A stretch of DNA of 64,000 bases from Sipunculus nudus. Its lineage: Eukaryota; Annelida; Sipuncula; Golfingiida; Sipunculidae. Positions within the stretch are counted from its first letter, which is position 1. Each line of letters begins with the position of its first letter. The DNA lies in NCBI GenBank assembly GCA_026874595.1, contig CM049308.1:37535027-37599026 (forward strand). The letters are read 5' to 3'. The translations under genes and the position numbers were made by a program. Shown here piece after piece: positions 30,608 to 42,722 of the stretch. The notes under the pieces were generated by a model. The model worked only from the letters and a program-made list of their open reading frames with translations, did not search any database and was not told where the DNA came from.

Positions 30608-30613
30608 CCAGCT

Positions 30614-33600
30614 ATTTTGTATCATTTGTTTTTTTTTTGTTAGTGTATCAAGCAAACCCACTTAAAAGAAAAGGCTCAATGATATTTATATCCTGATATG
30701 TCTTGTCTCCACAAACTCCCGCAAAGCAGAGGATCATAAACAATCCTGCAGAGTTTCCATTAGCAAATGAGTCTGCATAACGGCCTTTGTCCAAACCCTG
30801 CAGTGAGTGGCAAATATAAGGCAATAGATTTTATCTAAAGAAAACGTGTATATCTCTGCTAGCTGAACACCTTCATTTAATGCCATATTCCCACGCGTAT
30901 TTCTTCTCGAGTTGCAGTTTTCTGTTTATTAAGTAATAGACTATTCTATGTTTATTGTATGTCCATATATATTTTCGGTCTAAATAGTGGATAGGGCTAA
31001 ATATTTATAATGTTTGAATAAGTATTTTGTGAATTAAAAAATACAAGTAGCGAAAGTCCTATCATTAATATCCATGACGCACTTACCAGAAATAAAAAAA
31101 ACAGGAGACATTATTTTCTGGTATGTTATGTGTCATTCATTTTCGATTTTAAAAAGGAAAGTAAAACAAAATTGAAATAATTTACGTTACATATATATAT
31201 GCCTAGCGGATCTCCGTAGATTTGCTCGTAAAAACTCGGCGACCCTCGGGCGTACCTAGTAGTGATGGCAGACTGATTAGGAAAACTTCTAGAATAACAA
31301 TATACTCGCCTCAGTGTGGTGTTGCCTGTAAAATTAAACATAGGAAAACATGTAATAACGTTTATACTTGCAGACGTTGCAGACGTAAAGCGAACCTTGC
31401 ACGATTACCGACAGTGTTTCCTTCTTCAAGGAAAATTTGCTCGTTGTTTTATCAATGAGCTTATGGACTATAAGCGCCTTGGTTTTACTTTCTTCTTCGA
31501 AATATGAAAAAAATTAATAAAACCTCAACTGATCAAAAACTGATTAAAACACAATCTTAAAAAGCACTATACTTTCGGCTAACCCGGCTACAATGTTTTT
31601 CAGCATTTACATTGTCAAATATCAGCTTATTATAATGGTTCACAATACATAAATGAGTATTGGTGATTTCCTCCAGAAGTAATTGTCTGTTGATTCGTCA
31701 TGAAACACTAATGTATGTTATGCTTTAATAAAAGAAAATAATTATTTTAAGACGAATGAGTTTAGCTCAAATAGCATGCGCATGTTTAGACTCATTCAGT
31801 GATAAATATATTATATATATAAGAAAAATGTGTGCCTTCAATGTATGCATTATCAAATGTTTAGAGTGGCAAAATTATTTTATTTGTAATTTTATTTTAT
31901 TTGTTTTTTTTTTGTATTTGAGCTTAGTTTCTCTTTAAGTTTACTTTCTATTTTAGCACTGTCAGCTGGCGCCACCTACTATCGAAAGAAAAAACTACTA
32001 TTCACTTTATATCCATGGATTTATCTTTAATGGTCCTTAGTCTTCTCAAACAACATATGTTTCAGCTTAATTCATTGTTATACCCTGCATATTAAATGCT
32101 ATATTTTGCATATTTTAAACTGTAATCATTTTTTGTACATAAGGCAACAAAGATTTGATGTTGTGATTCTAATAAGGAGACATATTTCTAATAGCACTTT
32201 CATCTATTTAGGTTGATTTCCTTCAAATATCTCTTCATTTTTTAAATGATTATAAGTGAGTTTTATTTACATAATTTATGCAATTTTCATTGCAAATATG
32301 GAGTCAGGGCTCATCAGAGGAATATGTAATTGTCGCCAGTCTCAAGTTTTCCTCTATTCATTTAGTGTCATTATTATCTCTTCCTGTGTGGTCCATTTCA
32401 AAATAATTACATTGGTCACATTGCAAACTGAGATATACTTACACCCCCTCCTCCCTCATGGATGGGGGTGCAGTCTTTTCGTCCACTTAAAAAAAATAAT
32501 AATTTTTTAAAATTTAATGGAACCACCATATAAAATTAAAGCCAGCTATTCACCTGCTTTTCATAGAATTTATGTGATTTCTAACTTACTCTGTCTACAT
32601 ATTAATGAACTCCAGGTGTTTCCTATTATGAAATGTTCGTATAACGCCTCTGTTACGGATGAAAGAATTTGTTTATATACAGGCTGTAAATAAACACTAC
32701 AATGTTTTACATACGGAAAATCATGAAGCCATGTGGATATAGACAAAACAAACAGCCTCTGTTCGGTGGGATCGGTATTTTCTGGTCTATTTTTATTAAA
32801 GGTTCAAGGAATTATCTTTAGTTAATAGACGTCAGATATCGGAATAGGCCCCTTTAACAAAAAGTGCTTTTGACTTTTAAAAAACTTAGTTACATGGGCC
32901 CCCGCACTATAAACTGAGCAAAACAAATTAGAAACTGGTTAACATGTTAATTGCATTGCTACATCGGCCTGTCTGACCAGGATAGCCCGCGCCCAGTTTT
33001 TCATTTGACAGGGATTGGTTCAAGGGCCATTGAGGACGCCGGTCTCATGAATTTTTATATGGGCTTACATGAGGCAATAAATCTGACAATCGGCTGATCA
33101 GTGACGCAAGCATTTCAGGCATTGCATGGTGAATGATCTGAAATTAACTAATTTGTTGTAAAAAAAAAAATTTCATATAGAATATATAGCATTACGCCAA
33201 ACGGCCCACATGATCAGTTAATACATTTCGGTGTAAATTTCCATGCCTGAAAGATTAAATCTGATCCACTGACGTCAGGGGAACGTGTCACACTGTGACA
33301 TTTTTCATACAGGGGAAATGTGTGTGAGTATGTATATGTGTGAGGAGAAATTTGATACGTCCTCCCTTGTTGAATAAAGTGTGTGCGTGTGTGTGGCAGT
33401 GATATAGGACCCATGTCCGGACATTGGTTCAGTCTTATGATTATTATTGTATAAGAAAGGTACATTAAAAGCACTTTTGAACATTCTTGAATGAAAAGAG
33501 TGCAATATAGATATGAAATAATAACAAAACTTTTATCGGCAAAATAGTGTCGTTCTTGAGGGATGAGTGCAGGGACAGGGACCGTGCTATTATCTTTAGA

Positions 33601-34330
33601 TAACTGACCAAAATACGTCCGTTTCCACACAAAGCCACGGGAAAATGTTCTAAACGGACTCACCCGCTACGGTTTTTGTCATGGATTGGTTCCTTTTTTT
33701 CAGCAAATGAGGACCAGTGATGTTGCGGTAATGTTTCTAATTTAAGCTTTTACCAGGACTCATTTAAGAATCCTCATATGTTTGGAAAATAAACTAAACT
33801 TGTTATTGACTATTTGCACCATTATAAGAATTGAAGTTAATTATGACATTTTTAACGGAAAGCTCGCAGAATACCCCAAATTGTGTCGCGACTAGAAAAT
33901 TACATAAATTAATAAAAATTCATCCATTTGCACCTATTTTGTTTAGCTTTTGCAGAGTCCGTAACGATAATTCATTTTTTGTGACCTGAATCAAGGATTT
34001 CTGTTTCCAACCACACTGTTATAAAATTGTCTGACAGGATACTGACTATGTATCTTGAGATGAATATAAATCACTTTTATAAATAAGAATTGATTGTGCT
34101 CATGGATTCTCTTTAACACTGCACTTAATTTTATTATCCACGCAGTTTACACGTGACAAGTGGCTGCATTTGCTACTTCTAATCGATAGAAAATACTGTG
34201 TATATATGTCGAAATCTGGTTATAATTAAATTATTATATAATAATAATATTATATTTTGCATTTTCAAAAGACGATCTCTTGCGTATAATATAAGAATAT
34301 ATAAATGAGTTTATTTCTTACATTGTGCAA
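30614..34330. other. No gene seen over ~3.7 kb
   Basis: AT-rich, with scattered poly-T and poly-A runs. The longest frame (33214-33663, minus, 149 codons, starting at GTG) has no family resemblance. 31960-31980 has a partial 'ctggcgccacct' related to the GGTGGCGCCACC repeat. Confidence 0.45.
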
Positions 34331-34339
34331 GAAAATTAT

Positions 34340-34900
34340 AGGAGAAGTCTGCTTCTAATACCCAACCCTCACAAGGGTTTATACGACACTCAGTTCTCCA
34401 GTCAAAAACAGAAGTACAGGCGTACAAACAGTTCGCTACAAAGTCAGATTTCTTTTACACTGTTATTAAATTATAACATAAATATAAATTAAATTTATGG
34501 GGATATCCCTAACAAGTGTTTCTCTGTTAGATTTGTAAAGTTCCTCTCTGATTTCATTATATTTTGGATATGATCATATAAAATGGATTTCACCATCAAC
34601 TAAATAGTCTTTACACAATGTATAATCTTTCCTAGGGTTTTAATTTTCTTACATTTGTCTGGGATTGTGTCTCTTATATTTTTAAACCTCCCAACTTAAA
34701 TTTCTCATGGTTCTCGCGTAAATAATGGATTACATAAGGTTCGGTACAAAATGAAAATTTGAGTAATACGTATGTTCTTAGTTTCGGGTTTAATTGCATT
34801 TCTCCTTTAACCAATTATATTGATAGAATTTTCGTAGTTTTCTTTTTCAACAGATTCATTATTTTCAAACTGTCCCCTAAGCAACAATTTGGGACACATG
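34340..34900 (-). pseudogene. Decayed non-LTR retrotransposon 3' end (probable)
   Basis: On the minus strand broken frames give LNPKLRTYVLLKF, CTEPYVIHYL, GRFKNIRDTIPDKC and ESERNFTNLT-like pieces. The order (K/R-L-R-T-Y ... G-R-F/Y ... C..C ... NE.H) resembles the tail of invertebrate LINE polyproteins. Many stops; assignment is tentative. Confidence 0.35.
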
Positions 34901-36369
34901 GGCTTTATCTAGAGTGAATACTAGATTAATAAAATATAAATATAATTAAAATAAATAATTAATAAATATATGAGAATTTTAAGAAATTGAAAAATAACAA
35001 ATAAAATCACACACACAACAAATCACAAGTTAGTCAAAAGAAGACAAAAAGTTACAACAGGAAGATAAAATCTGAAAATAATTGCTTATATGGTGCACTC
35101 AGTTCAATAAAATCTTATGTTTATGGTTTTTTTTAGAAACTTGAAACTTGCATTAAAACAACTAAAATGGACAAAGCTATAATAAAAAGCTGACTTCATT
35201 GTACAACTATCAGCATTCAAGTTCTAGTGAATTATTGAGAAGGGAAACGAAGAAAGGTTTTTAGTCAATCAGTAAAACTACGGCACTAGGGCATTATTAG
35301 TCTACGACAAGTTTTCTTATCCCTTTAAGTGTCTCTTAATCATGTTAACTCACCTTGGCGGAAGGAAATATTCTAAATTATTTGACCTTCATGCCAAGTA
35401 GAAAAGAAATTAAAACTCACCGGGACCTTTGGCACATTTATTATCCCGGTGTTTAGATACGGTCTGCTGTATTTCACATAATAAACTCTGTTTCATGCGA
35501 CCTACCGGTAACTTAAGGGACCATGGCTGAGGAAAGAAAAAAAGGTTTTATTACGTTTTGGTCAGGTTTATATTTGTATAAATTTTCCCACCGAGGGCTG
35601 TACGGAGCCCGGCAGTGAAACGGTTATGTCTCAATTCTGAAATTTAAAGCAGGACATCTTTGCTTATGGAACCTCAACAGAACTGCGAGGCGGATTGTTG
35701 ATGATTCAAATTGCCTATAAACAGACTTTGAGCTGGCTGATTCTATGAGTTTTCTTCGGAGCTCTCTTCTCGATATGGCTTCATTCAGGAAATTCCTTGG
35801 CAGTGACGTCATCACTTCCTAGCATGGTTCACTCGCAACAGTGGCGTTTTTAAGACAACTCCTGGGAAAAGAAAAATGCAACTTTATTTCATGTAATCAG
35901 TGTCATGTTCATATATAAAAGACCTGATATCTCTGTATCTCTCCGTGAAATCTTACATATTCTGTATAAATATAATGACTTCTGTGCCAAAAAAGGTAAC
36001 GGATGAAGGAGGAATAACAAAAAAGATATGACAAGCCAAGAGTTATCAAAATATTATTATCCAGAGCTACAGCGCTACTGGTACACATAGGTCAACAAAA
36101 ATGTACATGTGGTCATATTTATGACTTTTGTGCAGATGTATGTGGTAACAGGGCCTAAATAGACATGTGGTGCATACATGCTACTTTGATGTAACCAGGC
36201 TTTTATTATAACTGCATTAATCAATTAATTTGATTGTTCTCGCTTTCAACCTGTTGCAGTAAAGATTCTAATGTTCAACTCCCTCTCTCTCTCCACACCT
36301 GCACATAAAATAAAAAAAGATCACGCACACAAATGCACGCACATGTCACACACAAACCACGTATATCCA
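34901..36369. other. No gene seen
   Basis: AT-rich, apart from the CRE site listed separately. The minus-strand ORF at 35624-35815 is the only plausible small frame and is not recognised. Confidence 0.4.
35804..35811. promoter_or_regulatory. Consensus CRE, TGACGTCA
   Basis: A perfect CREB/ATF site. It overlaps the first codons of a 63-codon basic minus-strand ORF (35815-35624) that I do not recognise. The surrounding 250 bp is slightly GC-richer than its neighbours. Function unproven. Confidence 0.35.
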
Positions 36370-36872
36370 TATGTGGCGTACTCTTGTTATTGACTACCAC
36401 CAATGTCTGATGTGACCTACCATTAACTCATCAGTTTAGACCAATGAGAGCATAGTGACTGCTGTGTGGATTTAAACACAAGTTCATTGGTTATGTGTGT
36501 CACTTTGTCCTTACGTACTCCTGTTATTGACTATCACCGATTTCTGATGTGACCTACTGTTAATTCATCAGTTGAGACAAATAAGTGTAAAGTTACTTCT
36601 GTGTGAATTTAGATATAAGTTCATTGGTTATGTTTAAAGTTTTTTCTTATATGGCATACTCCTATTATTGACTATCACCGATTCCTGATGTGACCTACCA
36701 TTAATTCATCAGTTTAGACCAATGACTGTATAGTGACTGCTGTGTGGATTTTAACACAAGTTCATTGGTTATGTGTATCACTTTGTCCTGATGAGGCGTA
36801 ATCCTGTTATTGACTTTAACCGGTCCCTGATGTGACCTAACATTAATTCATCAGTTTAGTCCAATGACTCAA
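36370..36872. repeat. Tandem array, ~140-bp unit (about 3.5 copies)
   Basis: 'gttattgact' recurs at about 36385, 36522, 36663 and 36805 (spacings 137-142). Each copy carries 'tgatgtgacctac.(a/g)ttaa.tcatcagtt.aga', and all but the last, partial copy carry 'aagttcattggttatgt'. The last copy is cut off by the SINE-like unit at 36873. Confidence 0.9.
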
Positions 36873-37135
36873 AGACGGGAGGCCCGGAGTTCAAAACCCA
36901 ATCGAGAAGCGGTGAGATTTTCACGGTCGCCGCCCCACCCAGGGTAAGTGGTCTGCATGTTTAATGGGAAAACCTGTGTCCCTAACTAACGAGAGCGTCA
37001 TTGGGGGGGGGGGGGGGGGGGTTCCTCCGGGGTTTGCCAAGGACCCGCAGGTGTGGTAGACACAACATAACATGATAGGAAGCGAGTTCTACCGCCATGT
37101 CACGTTGTTCCAAACCGAAATAGAACAGACTTATA
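36873..37135 (+). mobile_element. SINE-like unit
   Basis: 'gacgggaggcccggagttcaaaaccc' has a pol III B-box-like core (GGAGTTCAAAACCC). It is followed by a body with 'cggtcgccgccccacccaggg', a G19 run at 37003-37021 and 'tggtagacacaacataaca'. No terminal poly(A) is clear. Confidence 0.45.
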
Positions 37136-38879
37136 TAAAGAATTAGATAAGACTGCTAAAAAAATGGAGATGGTAACCGTAACCAAAATGCAGAAACTTA
37201 ATATCTGATTCTTAAATACATTTTTGTAGCCATTAGGTAAAGCATGGATTTTACTATGAGGATATTGTAATTAAAGCAAAAGAAACATGCTCTGCACACA
37301 TATAGCCCATGAAATAACCTCCCGGGTTTCGAGTAAAAACTTAGTGCCTTGCTTGCGGCAGCACCATGCATATCACAGAGCTGTATTAGGTGTATCTGCT
37401 GTCATATGCGATAACAAGAGGTGGGATTGTAGAAGGAACAAGGTATGTAGGCCTATATTGGTTGAGAATTGAATGACACTCACCAAAGGAGGATTTGCCA
37501 TGTTAATTTAAGCTAATTATAAATCGTCTGTATATGAAAAATTAAGTTACCACATCATATGTATATCCTGCAGTGTAATGGCTTTTGTTCTAATTACAAT
37601 TTATTTTTTACCTGTGCATTTCATAATAAAATATAATGGTTTGATCTTTTGATTAACATTAGCAAAGAGCTGATTTCTCTTTAATGTGTGGCGCAAAATT
37701 CCCTGTTAATGAATTCATCGATATAATTGCGTAGTTGTCATCTTAAAACGAGGAAATTTGACGTGATGTGTTTCCGGATTGTGTCCAATTATGTAATGTT
37801 CTGTTTGAGGGCGGCAATTTTTACGACCGCCCAGGGCGTCAAAAAGTCTAAATGCGCCGCTGAGAAAGCACGCACAAACATAAAGGACCTCAGAAATTGC
37901 AATAAAACGCCAGAATTTTTACATTACAGGTCACATACCCGCTTCAGCTTCAAAAACAAAAGAAGCCATGCAAGGCAAACCCCTGGGAAATAGAAGAGGC
38001 ACACTTGCTAATTTATCGGGAAGTGCTCCCCTTTTGGCAAAATTAACTGAAGAGTGACGTAGTCTGCTTGGGATAAGCGTCATGACCTGATTTACAGTTG
38101 ACACAGATCACGAGTGGACTCAGATGAGGCGCAGGATGAGTGCGCCCCCTGGTTTTCGATATAAGAAATCTGGGAAATAGAAAAATCTCCCACCGTTGCA
38201 ATTCCTATACTTCTGCATGCAAGAGTTTTTTCTTTTGTCCAATACCACTCCCGGCACACTCATGCAGGGTGTTGAGGCCTCACCCCCATTTTCCTAAGTT
38301 TTGTATCCGCCCCTGTAGAAACATCATAGTCTCCGTGATTGTCATGCTGCTATCAAGGCCGACAAAGGAAGACAAAGCTACAACAGCTTGGAGATGCGTT
38401 TACAATGCTATGAATAACAAAGTATTTGTGTTAATATTGACATAGTATTCTAATAATAGGGGTTGCAATTTATATAAAACAATGTTTTTAGCGGAGTCTT
38501 TTGTCTTATGGTTGATTGACTGGGGCTTGGCGCTGTAATTAGAAAATGCCTGATACAGGCTTCACATTAACAGTCGGCATGGCCCGTGGTAAAGTCCTTC
38601 TATGGTTTCTACGTCACAGTTTTATCGGCTAACCGTCTTCCACCTTAGAGAGATACAGGCTCATATAACAAGGCTTCGTAATCAAGACTTGTTTTTTTAC
38701 TTCTACTTTAATCTGTTGTGTAAACAGCAGAAACCTCTGAAGAAGCCGTTTTTTTAAACCGGTTTACATGAAGTGTAAACGTCTTCACGGAAGCAAGTCA
38801 TGGATATACATGAATATGCAAATAAACGACCCCGTGACCCACCGGGATGTTTCTTTCATCCAATGAAATAACAACCTAC
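37136..38879. other. No gene seen
   Basis: Short ORFs at 37287, 37727 and 38140 lack coding character. '37805-37860' has 'gggcggcaatttttacgaccgcccagggcg', a short GC-rich inverted pair typical of a repeat edge. Confidence 0.4.
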
Positions 38880-39227
38880 TCACCAGTGTAGAGTAATTAT
38901 TGAGATAAACAACTGATCAGCTATATGTAACGATATCCAGATGTCAGTTATCTGCAGTGATAACCGACTGAGGAATGATATATAGAGATAACAAATTGAC
39001 GAATGATCTGTACATACGTCTGACGTAATATTGTTATATAGAGATAACCATCTGAATATTGATCTGTGTAGATAACCAAATGCTTATGAAAAATTATCAC
39101 TAATGTACAGACAAAACATATGACCTGATAATATATTGAGATAAAAACTGCTTATTGATCTCTATTTTGACCATCTGTTTGATGACCTGTTGAGACTAAC
39201 ATCTGCTGACAGGCCTGTTGAGATAAC

Positions 39228-41993
39228 TAACGGTCGGGTTCGGTTATAAAAACATATTCAGTGAATTAAAGATAAAAAACGACCAATGATTGATTATTAA
39301 TCGATTATTTTGCCATGATGTCTGATGTATAGAATTTTACCTATAAAATACTGACAGAGTAAATTACATCTGGCTCGTACATCACACTGAATTGTTGACA
39401 TTTGTTCGTTGTACAAGCTTCAGTTTTAATTTTGACTGCTATTTTGTGCCCGTCTGTCTTAAATCACTGACAGAATTGGAATATTTCATCTGGCTAATGA
39501 CTTCTGTTTGTGTGCGTACAGAATTGTTTTATGGTCGATTAAACAAAAATTGCAAACAATTTAATCGATTATTAAAGAAAAAGACCAATCATTAAAGTCA
39601 CATCTTTAGGCGTTTCAGACAATAATTTGGTATCCTGCAGTCTGGATATACCAAAACCAAGCGTTCAAAGCAAAACTGTGAAATTTCGGAAGCTAAAATC
39701 AATTGATCTTGAAGCTCTGTCCAGGGTTATTTCTGATAGATATAAAATATGTGAAACAAAGGGTTTGGAGTTTAATGTCACTCGGTATAATTGTGTTGTG
39801 AAACCTGTACTGGATGACCAAGCTCCGCTTCTGACTAAAGACATATTAATACGTGGAAATACACCGTGGTATGTGCCTGACATTAAGATTGCTAAATGTA
39901 AGTTGCGAAAATTAGAGAGACAGTGGAGAGCATCCAAATTAACAGTTCATCATGAAATGTATGTTAAACACAGACAGGAGGTAATTCAGCTTATTCTAAC
40001 GGCCAAACGCTCATTTTATACGAGGAAGGTAGCAGAATGTGGTGATGACTCAAAGGCTCTTTTTTCAATAGTGAATAACCTTCTTGGTAAACGTTCACAA
40101 TCAGAGATGCCAAGTTCCTCAGTGACAGCCGAGGCTTTTAGCCATTTCTTCACAAATAAAGTTGCTTCAATTCGCAATAAGTTGCTAGAACAGCGCTGTG
40201 CTTTCCCTGTAGAAATGGCTAAGGCCACTACTGCAGATTGCACACTAGATACTTTCATACCCCCATCTGAAGAGGAGATCTCTCAAATCTTACAGCGCTC
40301 ACCAGCTAAGCACTGTGAACTGGACCCTTTTCCAACCTGGCTTGTTAAGCAATGTGCGGATGTTTTTATTCCAATTTTTTGTCAATTGTGTCATGTCTTT
40401 TTACAATTGTGAAGTTCCAGCATCTTTGAAATCAGCTATTGTAACCCCCATACTGAAGAAAAGCAGTCTTGATGCACACGTTTTGAAGCACTATCGGCCA
40501 ATATCTAACCTTTCGTTCCTTACTAAAGTGTTAGAAAAGATCGTTGCCACTCGTATCACTTTATACATGAAGGAAAACCCAACAGTCTGCATATTGACCT
40601 TTTCATAGCACTGAAACATGCCTGCTCAAAGTATATAACGATCTTCTCTGGGCTATGGACTCCCAACAAGTATCCATTCTCATACTATTGGATTTATCTG
40701 CTGCCTTTGATGTAGTGGATCATCAGCTCCTGTTACAACGGTTGTCCACCAGGCTTGGAATAAGTGGAGATGCCTTGCAATGGATCAGGTCATACCTGTG
40801 CAATCGAAGTCAGTGTATCAGTGTTGCAGGTCATAAGTCTTCTCCAACTGAGATCACCTACGGTGTTCCACAAGGTTCTGTGCTGGGGCCTCTGTTTTTT
40901 ACAATTTACACATTACCACTTGGTGCATTAGTACGACAGCATGGAATGGATTATCATTTTTATGCTGATGACAGTCAAATTTATGTATCATTTAAGCCAG
41001 AATCAAAGGTTCCCATTTCTACCTTTGAAACATGCTTGCATGACATAGGTGTTTGGATGTGTCAGAATCTGCTTAAACTCAATGCTGATAAAACTGAGGT
41101 TCTGATTATCGGTACAAACCAGCAAAGGTAAAAAATTCAGTTGAAAACTCTTAACATATTTGACTCTGTAGTTGTGCCAACAAACTGTGCTAGGAACCTG
41201 GTAGTTGTTTTTGACCAAGGGCTTTGCCTTGATAAGCATGTAAATAATATTTGTAGTTTGGCTTTTTACCACCTGCGTAATATAGCTAGGATAAAGGGTT
41301 TCCTAACTCAAGATTCACAAATAACATTAATTCATGCGTTCATCAGTTCAAGGATTGTCTGTTCCAACTCTTTGCTATGTGGTCTTCCTAGCAAGTTACT
41401 GGACCGGCTTCAGAGAGTGCAGAATGCAGCTGCTAGGCTTGTAACTGGTGCCAAGAAGCGCGACCACATTACACCTATACTTAAAGAACTCCATTGGCTC
41501 CCGGTGCGACAGCGCATTGATTTAAAAATTTTATTATTAGTATACAAAGCCATAAATGGTCAATCGCCTATTTTCATTAGGAACCTCTTAACTTTTTATG
41601 TCCCAGTCAGGCAGCTTAGGTCATCTGACCAAGGGCTTTTAGTGATTCCTTAAGCACGAAGTGAGATGTGTCGTTCGAGAGCTTTCTCAGCTGTGGCACC
41701 AAGGTTGTGGAATGAACTTCCGCACTCAATCAGAGCTTAAATTTTTTAGCTTCTTTTAAAAGAAATCTTAAAACTTACCTTTTTATATTAGCTTTTGGTA
41801 GTTCTTAGGAATTGGGTTTAACTTTTAGGAATCTTTGTTTTAGTAGGAATCTACATTTTATGTTTTAGAAAAACTGTGCTTTGTGTCTTGTAAAGCGCTT
41901 TTGATAACTATTTTGTTGAATAAGCGCTATATAAATTAAATATATTATATTTATTATTATCATCGATATAGTCGATTAATTGGCACACTACTA
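39228..41993. mobile_element. hAT-like element carrying a nested LINE
   Basis: Flanked by GAGATAAC (39220-39227 and 41994-42001), an 8-bp target duplication. This word is part of the minisatellite unit, so the duplication alone is weak. The left end is TAACGGTCGGG and the right end inverts to TAGTAGTGTGCC. Both ends have AATCGATTA-type words as in the element at 55599. The non-LINE parts are 39228 to about 39595 and 41970-41993. Confidence 0.6.
39597..41970 (+). pseudogene. 5'-truncated LINE (CR1/L2 superfamily) with reverse transcriptase
   Basis: Begins in the last motif of the endonuclease (VSDNNLVSCSLDIPKP), then the inter-domain region and the RT: AIVTPILKK and KHYRPISNLSFLTKVLEK (fingers), LLDLSAAFDVVDH (catalytic A), GVPQGSVLGPLFFTIYT, FYADDSQIY (catalytic YADD, about 40955), LNADKTEVL, then ARIKGFLT, VQNAAARLVTGA, LHWLPVRQRIDLKILLLVYKA and RLWNELP. 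The frame shifts near 40400 and 40610, and stops interrupt at 41129 and 41651. The 3' end has 'aagcgctatataaat' and ATT repeats as in L2/CR1 tails. Dead on arrival or since. Confidence 0.92.
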
Positions 41994-42211
41994 GAGATAA
42001 CCGTCTGCATACTAACCCTTAAAGGTAAGTGATGTGTCCTGGTCTGGAGAGATAATCTACTGATAAGCCTACTGACCTTTTCAGACAAATGTTTACTGAT
42101 TTGAACATATAACCATCTGCTTAATGACTTGTAGAGATAACCATCTGCATAATGACCTAAAAAGATAAGTAACTGTTATCTACAGAGATAACCATCAGTT
42201 TAATGACCTGA

Positions 42212-42722
42212 AGAGAAAAAATTCAGCGTAATAACCTGTAGAGCTTATGACTTATAGAGATGAGCATCTTTTACTAATATTTCAAGACCCGTAGAGATAA
42301 CCAACTGTTTACTTATATGAAAAGATATGACCATCTGTTCCATGACCTACTGAAATAGCTATAGAGAAAACCATTTGAATGAGGGTCGCTTTGTTCTGAA
42401 TATACAATTATAGACTAATCAGCTCAGTTTACAAAATTGAACTTACCAACTAAACTTACCAAGTGAAAAGAGAAAAAGTTCAGCGTAATAACCTGTAGAG
42501 CTTATGACTTATAGAGATGAGCATCTTTTACTAATATTTCAAGACCCGTAGAGATAACCAACTGTTTACTTATATGAAAAGATATGACCATCTGTTCCAT
42601 GACCTACTGAAATAGCTATAGAGAAAACCATTTGAATGAGGGTCGCTTTGTTCTGAATATACAATTATAGACTAATCAGCTCAGTTTACAAAATTGAAAT
42701 TACCAACTAAACTTACCAAGTG
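42212..42722. repeat. 257-bp tandem duplication
   Basis: 'cagcgtaataacctg' at 42224 and 42481 and the end word 'aagtg' at 42461 and 42718 both give 257 bp. The two copies are almost identical (a difference at 'gaacttacc/gaaattacc'). They contain minisatellite units plus a unique piece. Recent event. Confidence 0.95.

Larger units (their letters stand above)
29010..30613 (+). mobile_element. Penelope-like element remnant flanked by ~300-bp inverted repeats
   Basis: The left arm (about 29010-29315) and right arm (about 30320-30613) are inverse copies, roughly 90% alike by eye. Shared marks are 'cgggatgcgacccgatcat', 'ggcgtggtttgaaaagccga', a G/C run, 'ctattgtcctcgggtgcac' and 'ataccaggatgctcaatagca'. 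Between them is the 3' part of a Penelope-type polyprotein. Inverted terminal copies and hammerhead motifs are known for this retroelement group. Confidence 0.8.
38880..42210. repeat. GAGATAACC minisatellite, split by an insertion
   Basis: Degenerate ~33-36 bp units of 'gagataaccatctgc.taatgacctgta' occupy about 38880-39227 and resume at 41994. The two halves are separated by the 2.77-kb insertion at 39228-41993. Confidence 0.85.

Noticed and set aside
33214-33663. 149-codon minus-strand ORF
   Set aside because: It starts at GTG, has no recognisable family and odd composition. A strong donor-like GTGAGT sits at its beginning, which would make it intron if anything.
39228-39595. 67-codon ORF at 39392 as a gene upstream of the LINE
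   Set aside because: It lies inside the hAT-like element's left part and has no resemblance to LINE ORF1 or a transposase.
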